From assembly GCA_033085395.1 (NCBI GenBank), contig JANQBS010000137.1, positions 1 through 64,000 on the forward strand: 64,000 nucleotides of DNA, in the 5' to 3' direction. Under the pieces are notes generated by a model. The model searched no databases. It was not told the origin of the DNA and worked only from the letters and a program-made list of their open reading frames with translations. Positions 45,291-57,142 of this stretch are shown in pieces; the stretch's first letter is position 1, and every line of letters begins with the position of its first letter. The stretch is from Xanthoparmelia taractica. Its lineage: Eukaryota; Ascomycota; Lecanoromycetes; Lecanorales; Parmeliaceae. The position numbers and the translations under genes were made by a program.

Positions 45291-45815
45291 TGACGTTGTT
45301 TGTTAGGTATTTATTGAATGAATGAATGGATGAATGGATGTTGACTATGTCACATATTGGAAAGATAAGGGCGATGATGATAGATTTAGGTAAGAAGTGA
45401 GGTAGAGAATAATACTCCGTAATGATTATCGAGTTGCTCCGCAAGAATGCCAGCCTTGAAGCACGTGTCTTTCGGGTAGAGTAAAGTCAAGGTATATACG
45501 GTCAAAGCGGAGAGGATAAAAGAGAAAAGTCGCTGCGGAATGCGGCACGTAAATTGTAAATTACTTTCCTGGGAAAAAGAGAAACTTTGACATATGCGAC
45601 AAAATAGCCAACCAGTATCGCTGCAATTGCGCTTCACCACCAGCAAGCAGTATTCTGGGATTCTTATTATCATTATCCTTACGTACTCTATGTTAAGGGA
45701 CCCCATATCCTTTGCTACAGTCTGACCTTCTGGACTTCTATCCAACTCTTTGCTCATTCATCTGCACAAATCGCAATGCTTCCTACAACAAGCTATCCAA
45801 CCGCTTCTTTTAGCA
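45291..45815. other. Intergenic, promoter of the SYG1-type gene
   Basis: It contains a (gaatgaat)n-like run near 45317-45342. A minus frame at 45386-45757 has no support. Confidence 0.4.
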
Positions 45816-48800
45816 ATGAAATTTGCAAAGTACGCTATACCCATCCTCTGTCTCTATCATGGCCTGACAGAATCACAGGGAGCTCGAACAAAACCTAGTG
45901 CCGGAATGGCGGGCCAAATACTTCGATTACAAGGTCTGATCTGATCTGAACTGTCACACTGCATCTACTTTGGCTGATGGCCAACGTCAACAGATTGGGA
46001 AGAAAAAGGTCAAAGCAGTCGCACGGGCTCTCAAAAGCGTCAATCAAACCCCTAGGACGCCCGGACGCCAATTGCCCTCGAGCCTCCTCAGTAATGCCTT
46101 CCAATCGCCCATTCGCAACCACGCCTCTCTACACACTTCATCCGCTCTCACATCCCCAGAACATCGCACCTCTGCTCTCACTTCCTATGGCTCCGCCAAA
46201 GATACGCTTCAAGGCGGACCAACCTCGTCACAAATCGGTCCTTATGAAGAAGTTAGCTCCGGAGGGAGCTATGAAGGGCAAAAACGGTCAGCACCACTGA
46301 CGATACCGGGCCAAGGGACCTCCCAGGCTGCAATAGATCGGTCAACTTCCGTGTGGGACAGCGGTGCGGTTACAAATTATGGCAGTTTTACCGCAACGCC
46401 GCCATCACGCAACCCACCAATAGGACCGCCTTCCCTTGAGCTACCAGACCCGGCTCTCTCACCCGACGAAGACGCTTTTCCCCGCCACAATCGTGCTTGG
46501 CGCCAAAGCCGGTTCAACCCCAATCCTCACACCACTCCGCCGCCAGTGAGAAATGAGGGCAAGCCTGGAGATGCGTATGAAGTTGGAAAGACCCGTATGC
46601 CATCAAAGCAAGCTTCTTCTCCACTAGTGCCAAGGAAACAAAATGTCTTCAAGCCTCGAAGGACGGCGTCTACGCCTGGGGGCGGTATCGATTCACCCCG
46701 GCCTCGCCTAATACGACGCCTGTTCTCCTCAGCTGGGTTGGAGTCTCCTCAATCAAGCGATGTTCCCTTGGAGGCTTACAAGGAGTTCGATTTGCGTCAA
46801 GCCGAGTATTTCACGTTTTTGGACAAAGAACTGGACAAGATAGATTCGTTCTACAAGATGAAGGAAGCTCAAGCTGGCGAAAGACTACTGCTTTTGAGAG
46901 AGCAATTGCATATAATGCGTGATCGTAGAGTGCAAGAGCTCCAAGCGGAGCAGATGGCGAAGGAGAGAGCAAGGCTGGAACACGACCGGATAGCATCGAG
47001 CGGCCATGCCGGGATACCAAACAAGCTGACCCTCAATCCAAGGAAACCGCACCACAATCGAGCTATCTCTTCGGCTCTCAAATGGATGGAGCCTATTGAG
47101 AATGTCATTGGGGTCGGGCCTTCGCGCATCGGAAAGGTCACCAAAAGTATGCAACAGTGGGGTTCCCCATCGGAACCACAACCGCAGTATCCTGAACAGT
47201 CGAATCGCTCGGACTCAAGGAGAGACTTCTCCCGTCGGCCTACGCACCCAGACGACGTCCCATATCGAGCTGCCAAAAGGAAACTCAAGCTTGCCCTACA
47301 AGAATTCTACAGAGGCCTTGAACTTTTGAAATCCTACGCTCTCCTGAACAGGACGGCTTTCCGGAAAATCAACAAGAAGTACGATAAGACGGTCAAGGCT
47401 CGTCCTACTGGGCGATACATGTCCGAGAAAGTGAACAAGTCGTGGTTCGTACAGAGCGAAGTTTTGGAGGGACAACTTGTAGCTGTAGAAGACCTTTATG
47501 CGAGGTACTTTGAGCGAAACAACCATAAAATTGCCGTTGGCAAGCTTAGGAGTAAAAGCGCTGGAGCTGGTGATTTCAGCGGCAGCATCTTTCGCAACGG
47601 CCTTCTCCTTGCAGCTGGACTCGTGTTTGGCATTCAAGGAACCGTGTACGGAGCTGATCATCTGTCCAATCCAGACCCGGTCGTGGGCACTGATGCGAGC
47701 TATCTCTTACAGGTGAGTTGTCAGCGATCTGTTCACTTGAGAAAACGCAAACCTTGACCATAAGTACAGATTTACGCTGGCTATTTTCTCAGTCTGTTCC
47801 TTTTCCTTCTATTCTGTTTGGATTGTAAGGTGTGGACACATGCGAAGATCAACTACCCATTCATCTTTGAGTTTGACAGTCGTGACAACCTCGACTGGCA
47901 TCAACTGGCCGAAGTAAGTGATTCAGTAGCCCGTGAAGAGAATGGTGCTTACAGCGCCGATAGCTTTCATGCCTGTTGCTGTTCTTGTTAGGGTTATGCT
48001 TGTGGCTTAATTTTCAGCAGTCAGGCACGGACGCCATGTTCCTTTACTGGCCGGTGGTGTTGGTTGGCCTTACCATCTTGATTTTGTTCCTGCCCGCCCC
48101 AATTCTCTATCACAGCAGTCGCAAGTGGTGGGCATATTCTAATGTAGGTAGAACCAGAGCCTCAGGGGTTTTGGAGACTGACACATTGTACAGTTCAGGT
48201 TGCTCCTCGCTGGTTTGTATCCTGTCGAGTTTAGAGATTTCTTCCTCGGGGACATGTATTGCTCCCAGACATACTCCATGGGGGTAGGAGGCTACAATTA
48301 TCTGCTCATGAAAGGCGCAGGGCTGACGGTATTATAGAATTTAGAGCTTTTTTTCTGTCTCTACGCAAGGAGTTGGGATAATCCCGGCCAGTGTAACTCG
48401 ACACATTCGCGACTTCTCGGCTTTTTCTCGACGGTTCCTGGCATTTGGCGAGCCTTGCAATGTTTAAGACGTTACTATGATACCCGAAATGCGTTTCCTC
48501 ATTTGGTCAATTGCGGTAAATACACCTTTACAATTCTTTTCTATATGTCGCTCAGTATGTACCGGATCGACAAACGCGACTCTCTAAAAGCATTGTTCAT
48601 TACATTTGCGATTATTAATTCGATCTATTGCTGTAAGTTTACCCCATGGACTCTACTTTGCTGCTGCTGTCTGACCCTCATAGCGATCTGGGACCTTGCC
48701 ATGGATTGGAGTATGTCCATGAACTCCATTAAATGATGCATCTAATTTACCTGCTTAGGTCTCTGCAATCCGTACTCAGAACACCCTTTTCTGCGCGACG

Positions 48801-49522
48801 TTCTCGGCTACAAGCGACCTTGGGTGTACTACCTCGCCATGATCATCGACCCCATACTCCGCTTTAATTGGATCTTCTATGCGATCTTCTCCAGCGAGCT
48901 GCAGCATTCCGCGCTCCTTAGCTTTATGGTCGGCTTCTCAGAAGTGTGTCGCAGAGGTATATGGACATTGTTCCGTGTCGAAAACGAACATTGCACGAAC
49001 GTCGGCCGCTTCCGAGCCTCACGCGACGTGCCTTTACCCTACGACATCACGCCACCTTCACCTTCCACACCAGAAGAAGAAGAAGAGCCCCAATCGCATC
49101 CATCACCCGAACAACACCGTCGTCCCGGCCCGTTCCAGGCCTCACCATCCTCCGTGGGCACATCATCCAACATTGAAGCCCAACCGCAGCCCGACTCCCT
49201 CCGCCGCCGCCAAACGTTGACTAATACCCCCATCCAACGCGGCATCGCCCGCGTCGGTACCATCATGATGGAGGCCCATGCCCAAGACTTTGAAAGGAAG
49301 AGAAGACCCGATGCTCCCGAATCAGCGTCTCCGTACCATGGAGCCCGCACCGCCGACGTAGAAAGCAGCGACGAAGAGGACGAGGAAGAAGAGGGGAGCG
49401 AGGCTAGTGCTGGCCGTGCGGAGGGAGAGGGTGGTGACGATGGGAGGGTTGACGAAGAGGATGTGCAGGATGTTCAGGATGCGGGGGAGATATTGAGAAG
49501 GCATCGGAGCGCTACGGAGTGA
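45816..49522 (+). CDS. SYG1: SYG1/XPR1-type phosphate exporter with SPX and EXS domains, 1095 aa
   Basis: Nine exons join in phase: 45816-45829, 45879-45933, 45994-47712, 47770-47913, 47964-48143, 48194-48283, 48338-48632, 48684-48710, 48759-49522. The amino end MKFAKELEQNLVPEWRAKYF opens an SPX domain, interrupted by a long Ser/Pro-rich insertion. SPX features resume with YKEFDLRQAEYFTFLDKELD, FYRGLELLKSYALLNRTAFR and KINKKYDKTVKARP. Membrane helices begin near IFRNGLLLAAGLVFGIQG. The EXS domain follows with FFLGDMYCSQTYSMGNLELF, WRALQCLRRYYDTRNAFPHL, YRIDKRDSLKALFITFAIIN, IWDLAMDWSLCNPYSEHPFL, RRGIWTLFRVENEHCTNVG. The tail is acidic and disordered. XPR1 proteins export phosphate and are gated by inositol pyrophosphates bound at SPX. 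Confidence 0.93.
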
Positions 49523-50207
49523 GGACGGAAGATGTTTGATAGGACGAAGGTGATGTGTATATACGAAAAGAAAAGTGCTCGAATTTTAGAAACAAACTTA
49601 GCGATGGAAGCGCCGATGTATATACGAAAAGTTCTCGATTTCAAAAACGGACTTGGCGACTCCTAAACCTCACTGCACAACGATCTGACTACCTCCTTAG
49701 CGACCTAATTGATGCATACTACTAATTCCTCGTCCTGTATACTTGTATATGAGCCAAATGCCAACGCCCCCTAAACGAGCCTCGCTGCCTTGCCGTCATT
49801 TTTATCGCGCACGACAACGGTGAAAGGCAACCGTTTTTCACTAAACTCCGGCAGAATAAGCGCTGTTGCTCAGTATCTGCGGCTTTGAATGACGCTTTGT
49901 ACCTACGCATGTAAGTTTCTAAAACACAGGAAATGAAAAAAAATGGAGGGAGGGAGGGAGGGATAGTATATCCTCTCTTCTCCTCTTACTCTTATTCTTA
50001 CTCTCGTCCAAACGGGAGAGTGTATGAGAATCTCTGGACTGCGATGGGGACTGTTCTGATGCGTACTTGATAAAGTTTCCGCTGGTGTTCTTTGGTTTTT
50101 TGGGGCTCGTGAAATGTATACATGTCCAACATGTGACTGACCTTTTTTTTTCCCCCCGTGAAATGAGTAGAGCTGAGAGCTTCCTTCCACACCTCTCTCC
50201 CCTTTTC

Positions 50208-50234
50208 TTTGTTTGTTTGTTTGTTTGTTTGTTT
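50208..50234. repeat. (TTTG)n microsatellite
   Basis: About six to seven uninterrupted tttg units. Confidence 0.9.
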
Positions 50235-50509
50235 CTTTCCTTCATCTTTTGGATGCGGTTGCTCAGTAAGGCTGTTGGTTTACAATGACGGAGAGAGGGA
50301 AGGGGTTCAGGGGGAGTTCAGGTTTATGGTAAGCAGCAGGCGTTTGGAGATCAGAGGTCACGGCTGTACCCATCTCATTTCAGGTCCGTCGACCATGCAG
50401 GTTTGGTTTATGATACATTGTGCCTATACCCGGGGTCTTGCTTGCCGGCTTTCTATTGAAACTTCCTGACATGCCTGCCGGATGCGAACGCTGATGACTC
50501 GAGAAAGTT

Positions 50510-50543
50510 TCTTCTTCTTCTTCTTCTTCTTCTTCCTCCTCCT
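50510..50543. repeat. (TTC)n then (CTC)n microsatellite
   Basis: About nine ttc units followed by three to four ctc units, about 90 bases beyond the stop codon of the BTB gene. Confidence 0.9.
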
Positions 50544-50628
50544 CAGGCGCAAGCTGTGACTTTACACCTATCCTCGAACATCCGAATTCTTACAAAGGAC
50601 TCTCTGTGACCGGCGAACTCATACACCC

Positions 50629-51352
50629 TTACTTCTCGCTGACTTGCTCCTTGTCCATATATTCTTCTGGCATTTCCCCATCAAAAGGGTTCACTCCCTT
50701 CAGCATATTCTTAGCAAAACTAACATTCACCTCGGTGGAGACGTCAGAGTGGTTCCGAAGCCATTCTTGGGTGGCGGTTCGCTGCAAAAAACTGAGACGA
50801 CAAGTCAAGGAGCCCGCTAATAGTTTGCGCATAGGTGAGTTCTCGGCGGTATGCTCATAAGCGTAGGCGATTGTGTGTAGCTTAGGCATACAAGGCGTGC
50901 CGACGCGATCCTTTTTGATGCGAAGGAATATCTGGGAAAGGACGAGGTTTTTAAGATTGGGTACATCATATTTGTCGGCGAGCGCAAAAAGTCGGACTGG
51001 TTGCATGTAAATGTCACCGGAACCTTGTGCCGCGGGGGTAGTCATTTCATAGCGTTGGCGGTACAGCCAGTCAATGAAAAGCTCGACAACGGAGCCATCA
51101 TCCTCAGGCAGCATGATGGTTCGGTCTGAACTCTCTCGGAACTCTGAGGTGAAGGCTGCTTTGAAGATGGAGGACGCATCCAACAGGTCTGCCTCATGGA
51201 CGTGGAAGGCGGTTTTGGCTTCACCAACGAGCAAGGTGACTGTGGCGACTTCGGCCCATCTAAAAGGAGTCTTAGCAGTCTGTCATACTGGTAGTTGACA
51301 AGGCCAGTATGGGTCGCACTTACTTTCGTTTTGCGGGGGTTGTGTCTGCCAT
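50629..51352 (-). CDS. BTB/POZ domain protein, 219 aa
   Basis: Minus exons 51352-51324 and 51259-50629 join in phase (64-nt intron). The protein starts MADTTPAKRKWAEVATVTLL and has the BTB core: VGEAKTAFHVHEADLLDASS, IFKAAFTSEFRESSDRTIML, PEDDGSVVELFIDWLYRQRY. After this come RLFALADKYDVPNLKNLVLS and further helices. Small single-BTB proteins of this shape are numerous in filamentous fungi; most have no known partner, though BTB domains generally dimerise and some recruit Cullin-3. There is no kelch, MATH or ankyrin domain. The stop lies about 280 bases before the SYG1-side microsatellites end. Confidence 0.85.
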
Positions 51353-51511
51353 CTTGAAGGGGTTGAGTGACAGTGTGGTTGTCAAGGCCGGAACACTGAT
51401 GGAAACTGAGAGTATTTACAATCCAGGTTGATTTCATTGATCATTTCCAGACTGTGGTGAGTGAAGAGTGAAGTCAAACATGCCGCTACTTTAAGCGCGC
51501 CTCGTACTTCA

Positions 51512-52987
51512 TTATGTTGTCGTAGCTGCCATCTCAACTTCCTTGTTTCCACCGGCTTCAGCTTTTGCCTCTTTCTTCCTCTGCCTCTTACTAACAGGCC
51601 CATTCTTCACCTCCTTCACCTCTACCTTGGCCGGCCACTTCTCTTGCGCTAGCTTTTCATCCTCTTCGCTCCATTCTCGCGGCAAGACCGCGAAGACCAG
51701 ATAAGACGTATGCGCCTTGAGCTCTGACTCTGCTTTATGTATCAATCTTCCCTCTTTATACAGCTTCCGCCCTGCCAATGCATTCCGTATGTTCTCCAAA
51801 CGCTGCTGCTTCGAGGGCTGGACTTGTTCTTCCACTTCATTATCTTCATTATGAAACGTCCTTGACCGCCCCTCTACCTCTCTCAATCTTCCGACTGCTT
51901 CGTCGACTGATGCTGGGGAGTCATTGACACCTCTCAGCCCTTCTTCAGCAAGGCCAACCCGCTCCCGACGCACTTCTACGCGATGGGCGGCGATCTCAAC
52001 CATCTCTATTTCTGTCCAGCCAAGAGTACGTAGAGTGGTGATGGTGCGTTGTACTTGCTCGATGCAAGGGGAGAAGGTGCAGAGATGTATGGCGGTTGTA
52101 GGTGAGAGGGGTGATGAGGGGGAGGCGCGGGTCAGGTGTTTGAGAGCAAGCCAGGGAGCGGGCAAGTCGAGGAATATGGCATTAGCTTTCAAATCTGATG
52201 CGTGAGTCTCGTCGGGCGTAAAGCCGTCTTGGCAAACATCGCGGTACACAAGTTCGACTATTCCATCAAGGCCGTGCTCTTTGATCTCTTCTCGCAGTCT
52301 CTCGGCTCGTTGCTCATGGAATTCGAAGCTCCAAACCTTCCCCCAACGCTTCGCTTGCGGTCCTTGCATCGAGGAGTCTTCGGTTTTGGTATTTCCGTGG
52401 CCATTGTAGACCGCCCTTGCTGCAGCATGTGTGAACGACCCACTCCCAGCACCTGCCTCAATAAGGATAGTGCCGGGTCTCGCTCGAAGCCGGTGGATAA
52501 TGTAGCTGTAATCAGGCGTGTAGACAACTTGGGTCCGATGGGGCAACGAAGCTGTCCATATCTCTGGTGTGGGCGGTAGCAAATGCACAAATCCAGTCGC
52601 GGCTTCCACCGCTAGTTTCGGCTCTATTTCGGTCTTCTGTTTCTTCTCCACACCAGCAATATCATCTTGAGCCTGACTTTCCTCTTCCCTCTTCCTTTTC
52701 TTCCCCTTTCCCTCCCAGCCTTTGCGTCCCCTCGATCCCGTGTCTACAGCCGAAGCTCGAACCTGGGAGCCCCATGGTACCCCAATTAAGGTGCTGTGTG
52801 GGAAAGAGCCGAATCGTGTGTTTGAGACCTTGCCTTCGGAGTAGCCTTCGTTTAGCTCGTCGTGGGAGCGGAGGACAGTGGGAACGAGGAGGTCACGCTT
52901 TAGATGAAGAATGGCAAGGGAGTTAGCTTGGGCAGTTGGACCGCAGTGGAGGAAAGGCGAAGATTGGCATGAAGAGGAGATAGCCAT
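51512..52987 (-). CDS. TRM61: tRNA (adenine-N1)-methyltransferase catalytic subunit TRM61 (GCD14), 491 aa
   Basis: Intronless minus frame with ATG at 52987. The amino end has FLHCGPTAQANSLAILHLKR and NTRFGSFPHSTLIGVPWGSQ, both diagnostic of Trm61. After a lysine-rich linker comes FVHLLPPTPEIWTASLPHRT, QVVYTPDYSYIIHRLRARPG, then the S-adenosylmethionine motif I, ILIEAGAGSGSFTHAAA (about residues 175-190). Later motifs are SFEFHEQRAERLREEIKEHG and AIFLDLPAPWLALKHL. Trm61 with Trm6 methylates A58 of tRNAs, including initiator tRNA-Met, in the nucleus. The length exceeds yeast Trm61 (383 aa) because of charged linkers (residues about 85-125 and near the end). Confidence 0.95.
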   Translation of the reverse strand: MAISSSCQSSPFLHCGPTAQANSLAILHLKRDLLVPTVLRSHDELNEGYSEGKVSNTRFGSFPHSTLIGVPWGSQVRASAVDTGSRGRKGWEGKGKKRKREEESQAQDDIAGVEKKQKTEIEPKLAVEAATGFVHLLPPTPEIWTASLPHRTQVVYTPDYSYIIHRLRARPGTILIEAGAGSGSFTHAAARAVYNGHGNTKTEDSSMQGPQAKRWGKVWSFEFHEQRAERLREEIKEHGLDGIVELVYRDVCQDGFTPDETHASDLKANAIFLDLPAPWLALKHLTRASPSSPLSPTTAIHLCTFSPCIEQVQRTITTLRTLGWTEIEMVEIAAHRVEVRRERVGLAEEGLRGVNDSPASVDEAVGRLREVEGRSRTFHNEDNEVEEQVQPSKQQRLENIRNALAGRKLYKEGRLIHKAESELKAHTSYLVFAVLPREWSEEDEKLAQEKWPAKVEVKEVKNGPVSKRQRKKEAKAEAGGNKEVEMAATTT

Positions 52988-53173
52988 AAGGTAGAATGCA
53001 TTGACTGCGTTCGGCGAAGGTCTGATAGTGGGATTTGAGAAGTCAGTACAAGTACAAGTAGGTACGTGGGGTAAGGCCTAGCGTATATGCGGAGCGGGAC
53101 TCCCCGTACCGAGTAGCCAGATAAATTCCTCTCTTAGATTGCAGTCCATTTGTTGACTCAGCTCACGACTCAT
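52988..53173. promoter_or_regulatory. Shared divergent promoter of TRM61 and cysteinyl-tRNA synthetase
   Basis: Only 186 bases separate the two start codons, which point away from each other. The space is too short for two independent long promoters, so transcription is probably bidirectional. A repeated agtacaagtacaagtag string lies near 53043-53060. No clear TATA box seen. Confidence 0.55.
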
Positions 53174-56100
53174 ATGTTTCTCTCTTTGAGAGTCCCACAA
53201 GTCTTTCACAACTTCTTTCCACAGAAACCGGTCTTCCACTCGGTATCGGTACAAAAATACTGTCTATACTTGAACCGACTCATGGCCACCGCTTCTCGAC
53301 AGCCCCCGTGGCAGCAGCCCACGGCGCCAGATGCTGATTTACCTCGATTAGTTGTCTACAACAGCCTTACGAGATCGAAGGTACCCTTTGTTCCCATCGA
53401 CTGGAAGACAAAATCGATATCGTGGTACAATTGTGGACCAACAACGTGAGTCTTGTACGATTCTCTTTCACAGATTTCATTCTGACTAAATCAGATATGC
53501 CGATGCTCATATAGGTCATGCAAGGTGAGCTGCTACCCTTTATGTCCCGTTTGTAATTAGCTTGACTATCGTAGAAACTACATGTCCACAGATATAATCC
53601 GAAGAATATTACGGGACTATTTCAAATTCCGCGTCACTTTTCAGATGAATTACACTGATGTAGACGACAAAATCATAGGTATGTAAGCTCGTAGCGATCT
53701 TCTCCCACCTCATACTGCGGCCTCAGCCCAGAGACTTATTGTGGGATCTGAAAACGCATTATGCTTTTTCTGGCTGTCTCATCACCGAGCCTATATTGAG
53801 GGGGAGAAGCTGAACCTGAAAAATCTCTGTAGTACGAGCTCGGCAGCAATATCTACTCGGGTTATTTAAACGAAAACAGTTGGAAACTGCGTCAGATGTA
53901 ACTGGAACCAGACTTGCAGCCCTAGAGGCCTACTTGACCAAGAATCTACCGAGAATATCGCAGAGCACTACCCCTGGCCATGTTGAGTCAGAGATAAATA
54001 GAAACTACTCCGCTGTGCTGGCAGGGCATCCACTGGATCCAGGTACTCTTCCGGGAGACAGAGAAGCCAAAGTCAAAATGCACATCAAAACGGCTCGTGG
54101 TGCATCAATCGCAATGGGTAGTCTCGAGCAGGGAGAGAACGTATCGGAAGAGCATCTTGCAGATCTTGAGGATGTCATCATGCCGTGGCTTGACGAAAAG
54201 TTCGGGTCTTCCGTCGCCGAGAAATCTATTTTTTTGGAATTAACGAAACATTTCGAAGAACGCTTTGAACAGGATATGGAAAATCTGAATTGCTTGGCTC
54301 CAGACATAGTCACTCGCGTTAGTGATTATGCTGCTCAAATGTAAGGCGCTTTCATGAGTTGGAGTTGGAGTTTGCTCTTCCCTACGGGACTGCTTTCGAA
54401 GCCACGAGACACCTTGCGCGACCAATCTGCTGCTTTTCCTGACATGATTCTATGATCTTTTATTATTCAGGTTGCTATGTACGGATGGAAACACTGACTC
54501 CGAATATGCTAGTGTAAAGTTTGTGCAGGTAATCCAGCAAAACGGATTCGCATATTCCCTGGGAGGCTCCGTCTACTTCGATATAAAAGCCTTCGAAGCT
54601 GCTGGAAATACCTATGCAGTAAGTCCGAAATGTCTCTCCTTCTCTACCCTAAAAAGACGCGCTGACTCCGAAGTTATTTAGCGACTCGAGCCATGGAGTC
54701 GACAGGATGTCAAGCTCATAGCGGAGGGAGAGGGTTCATTGATAGAAACTGCGATGGAGAAACGATCGACGGCGTAAGGCCTTTCTATGATTTGTGTTTT
54801 GCCTTTCTACCTTTTTCTGTCCTGTCAACACGTCCGAACATGAGGACTTGTGCCTTGCTCCACGAGCATACCTTCCTTCTCAAGTACCCACCCAGAAGAG
54901 TGATACTCATTCGGACCCTGGTGTAGAGATTTTGCTCTATGGAAAGCGTCCAAGCCTGGTGAGCCGAGCTGGGACAGCCCATGGGGAAAAGGCAGGCCAG
55001 GATGGGTATGTACTCCTGAGCGACCCTTTCTCGGTAGATGTCGCGTCATCACAAGCTCATTAAAGGTACCTGTAGCATATCGAATGCTCCGCAATGGCGG
55101 TCGATAAGTTAGGTGACAGGATAGATATACATTCCGGCGGAATCGACCTCTCATTTCCACACCATGATAACGAGATTGCGCGTGAGTCGGTTTCCACAAT
55201 CCATATCTTCCTGATCTGTATCAGAGCTTGAACCGAAGAGTTCCGGCCCTATATTACAACTCAAAGTTGAGACCAAAAGAGCTAATCTGACTCCGAACTC
55301 ATTTAGAAAGCGAGGCATACTTCCATAACGGCAATAAAAACCACCAACAATGGGTACAATACTTGTAAGTAGTTGTGGCATATCTTTCATTTTCTGTTAA
55401 CCTATACGTTGAGAAAGCAACGCTGACTCTGCAATCTCCACTAGCTTGCATACCGGCCACTTGTAGGATTGACCTTGCTTTCGTGAAACCATCGTAGCTA
55501 ATCGACAAAATCTTCAGGTCGATTAGTGGCGCGAAGATGAGCGTAAGTGTTTTTGGGTCTGTGTTCCTATTCGTATATGCTGATTTTGAAGCATTTAGAA
55601 ATCCTTAAAGAATTTCACCACGATAAGACAGGCGCTGAGTAGCGGAGATTGGACTCCTCGTGGGCTGCGAATCGTATTTCTAATGCATAGCTGGAGCGAT
55701 AGCATCGAAATAAATGAAGGATCGAGGGAAAAGGGCTCATCTTGGGAAGAGAAACTAAATGTGGGCCTTTCCGCCATGGCTTGTTTACCAAAGACTAACA
55801 CTGCTTAGAACTTCTTCATGAATGCTAAGGCCGACTTGGAAGACCCTGACTATGTCGATACCGTGGACAGCAAACACGACCTTGTTGGCGAGCTCGAGAA
55901 AAAGAAGCAGGAAACTTACGAAGCACTTTGTGATTCCTTCGATATCCCTACGGTAATGGACAAAATCTCCAAATTGATCACAACTTACAACACGGTGGAC
56001 CCTTCGACTGTATCCTTAGCCACGACAAAGACCATCGCCGCATGGGTGACTGAAATGGTGAACGTGTTCGGTCTGAATGGAACCGCTACCCCTGAGACCA

Positions 56101-56768
56101 CCACTTCAATCGGCTGGTCGGGGATCGACGTACCGGAAGGTTCCAAGCCGATACTTATCAGTCTCTCGCGTCGGCGTGACATTCTTAGGAGAAAAGCAAA
56201 GGCAAACGCGGTGTACAAAGACGACTTGACCCCGATCACCATACCACCTTCTTCGCAGACACTATCAGAGGCACAGACGAGGACTCACGCGTCTTTTGTG
56301 GAAGTCCTCAATAATATCAATCGAGACATGGACGGTCTGGACGCTACCAAAAACGCCAAAGATCTCTCCAAGGATGTTCTCCAGTTATGCGACAAAATTA
56401 GAAACGTTGACCTTTGGAATAATGATGTGTATCTTGAAGACCGCGAAGGCGACAAGCCAGCCTTGATCAGGCCGGTCACTAGGGAGTTACGAGCGACGAA
56501 GGAGCAAGAGCAAGCAAAGGAGCGGAAGAAGAAGGAGGACAGGGGGAAGCGGGAAGCCGAGGCAGCTGCGAAGGCGGAGAAAGGCCGCTTAAATCCTAGG
56601 GAAATGTTCCAATCGCCTGAATACAGCGCTTGGGATGATGATGGGCTGCCAACGAAGGATAAAGAGGGAGAGGAAATCACGAAAAGCAGGAGAAAGAAGC
56701 TGCAGAAGGACTGGGAGAGGCAGAAGAAGTTACATGAGGCGTGGACGGAGACCCAGAAGAAGTCGTAG
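53174..56768 (+). CDS. CRS1: Cysteinyl-tRNA synthetase, 839 aa (803 aa from the second start)
   Basis: Thirteen exons join in phase: 53174-53445, 53495-53524, 53575-53678, 53833-54340, 54513-54618, 54682-54773, 54927-55005, 55076-55181, 55307-55364, 55445-55462, 55518-55542, 55599-55760, 55809-56768. Motifs are WYNCGPTTYADAHIGHAR (zinc cysteine and HIGH box), MNYTDVDDKII, FAYSLGGSVYFDIKAFEAAG, FALWKASKPGEPSWDSPWGK, HIECSAMAVDKLGDRIDIHS, GGIDLSFPHHDNEIAQSEAY, and SGAKMSKSLKNFTTI with the KMSKS loop. A lysine/glutamate-rich tail follows, as in eukaryotic cytosolic forms. The first ATG (53174) adds an arginine- and phenylalanine-containing leader (MFLSLRVPQVFHNFFPQKPV) that resembles a mitochondrial presequence; the second ATG (53282, MATASRQPP) would give the cytosolic form. 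Confidence 0.95.
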
Positions 56769-57142
56769 TGTGGATGTTTAGAAAAGAGTGCTGTTGTGGT
56801 TGGTGTTGTTGGCTACTACCCATGCAATGCATCAAAACATATCGGATATGGATTCTGTTGTTTTCCTCTAGCAATCTTCCAATTTTCGTGATTTGGTGTA
56901 GTCTTTAGTGAGAACGCATATATGTTGTATGTTGGACCCCAATTTGCGCATCTCGAAAAGGTTCGGGAGTACCGCATGCTAGATGAGCACCTCTGTCCAA
57001 AACACTTAACATCTTCCATCCTCAATCCTTCCCCGAACGTTGTCATTCCCCTAAGCAACAGTCAAACAACACTGTGCAGTCACCATGATATCATGACCAT
57101 CCTCGACGGCCGTGGAAATCGGACCGTCAGACCTCTCACACC

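Larger units (their letters stand above)
49523..50628. other. Intergenic between convergent genes, rich in microsatellites
   Basis: It holds the 3' flanks of the SYG1-type gene and the minus-strand BTB gene. Short repeats include (GGGA)n near 49946-49962, (TTTG)n at about 50208-50234 and (TTC)n at about 50510-50535. The open frames at 49900-50290 are produced by these tracts. No gene recognised. Confidence 0.6.

Noticed and set aside
49903..50290. Short overlapping frames on both strands
   Set aside because: They are created by GGGA and TTTG microsatellites, with no motif.
54472..54512. Extra cysteinyl-tRNA synthetase exon starting with a frame open to 54681
   Set aside because: Including it inserts residues absent from the family between SDYAAQ and VKFVQVIQQNG; the acceptor at 54512 restores the expected sequence in phase.
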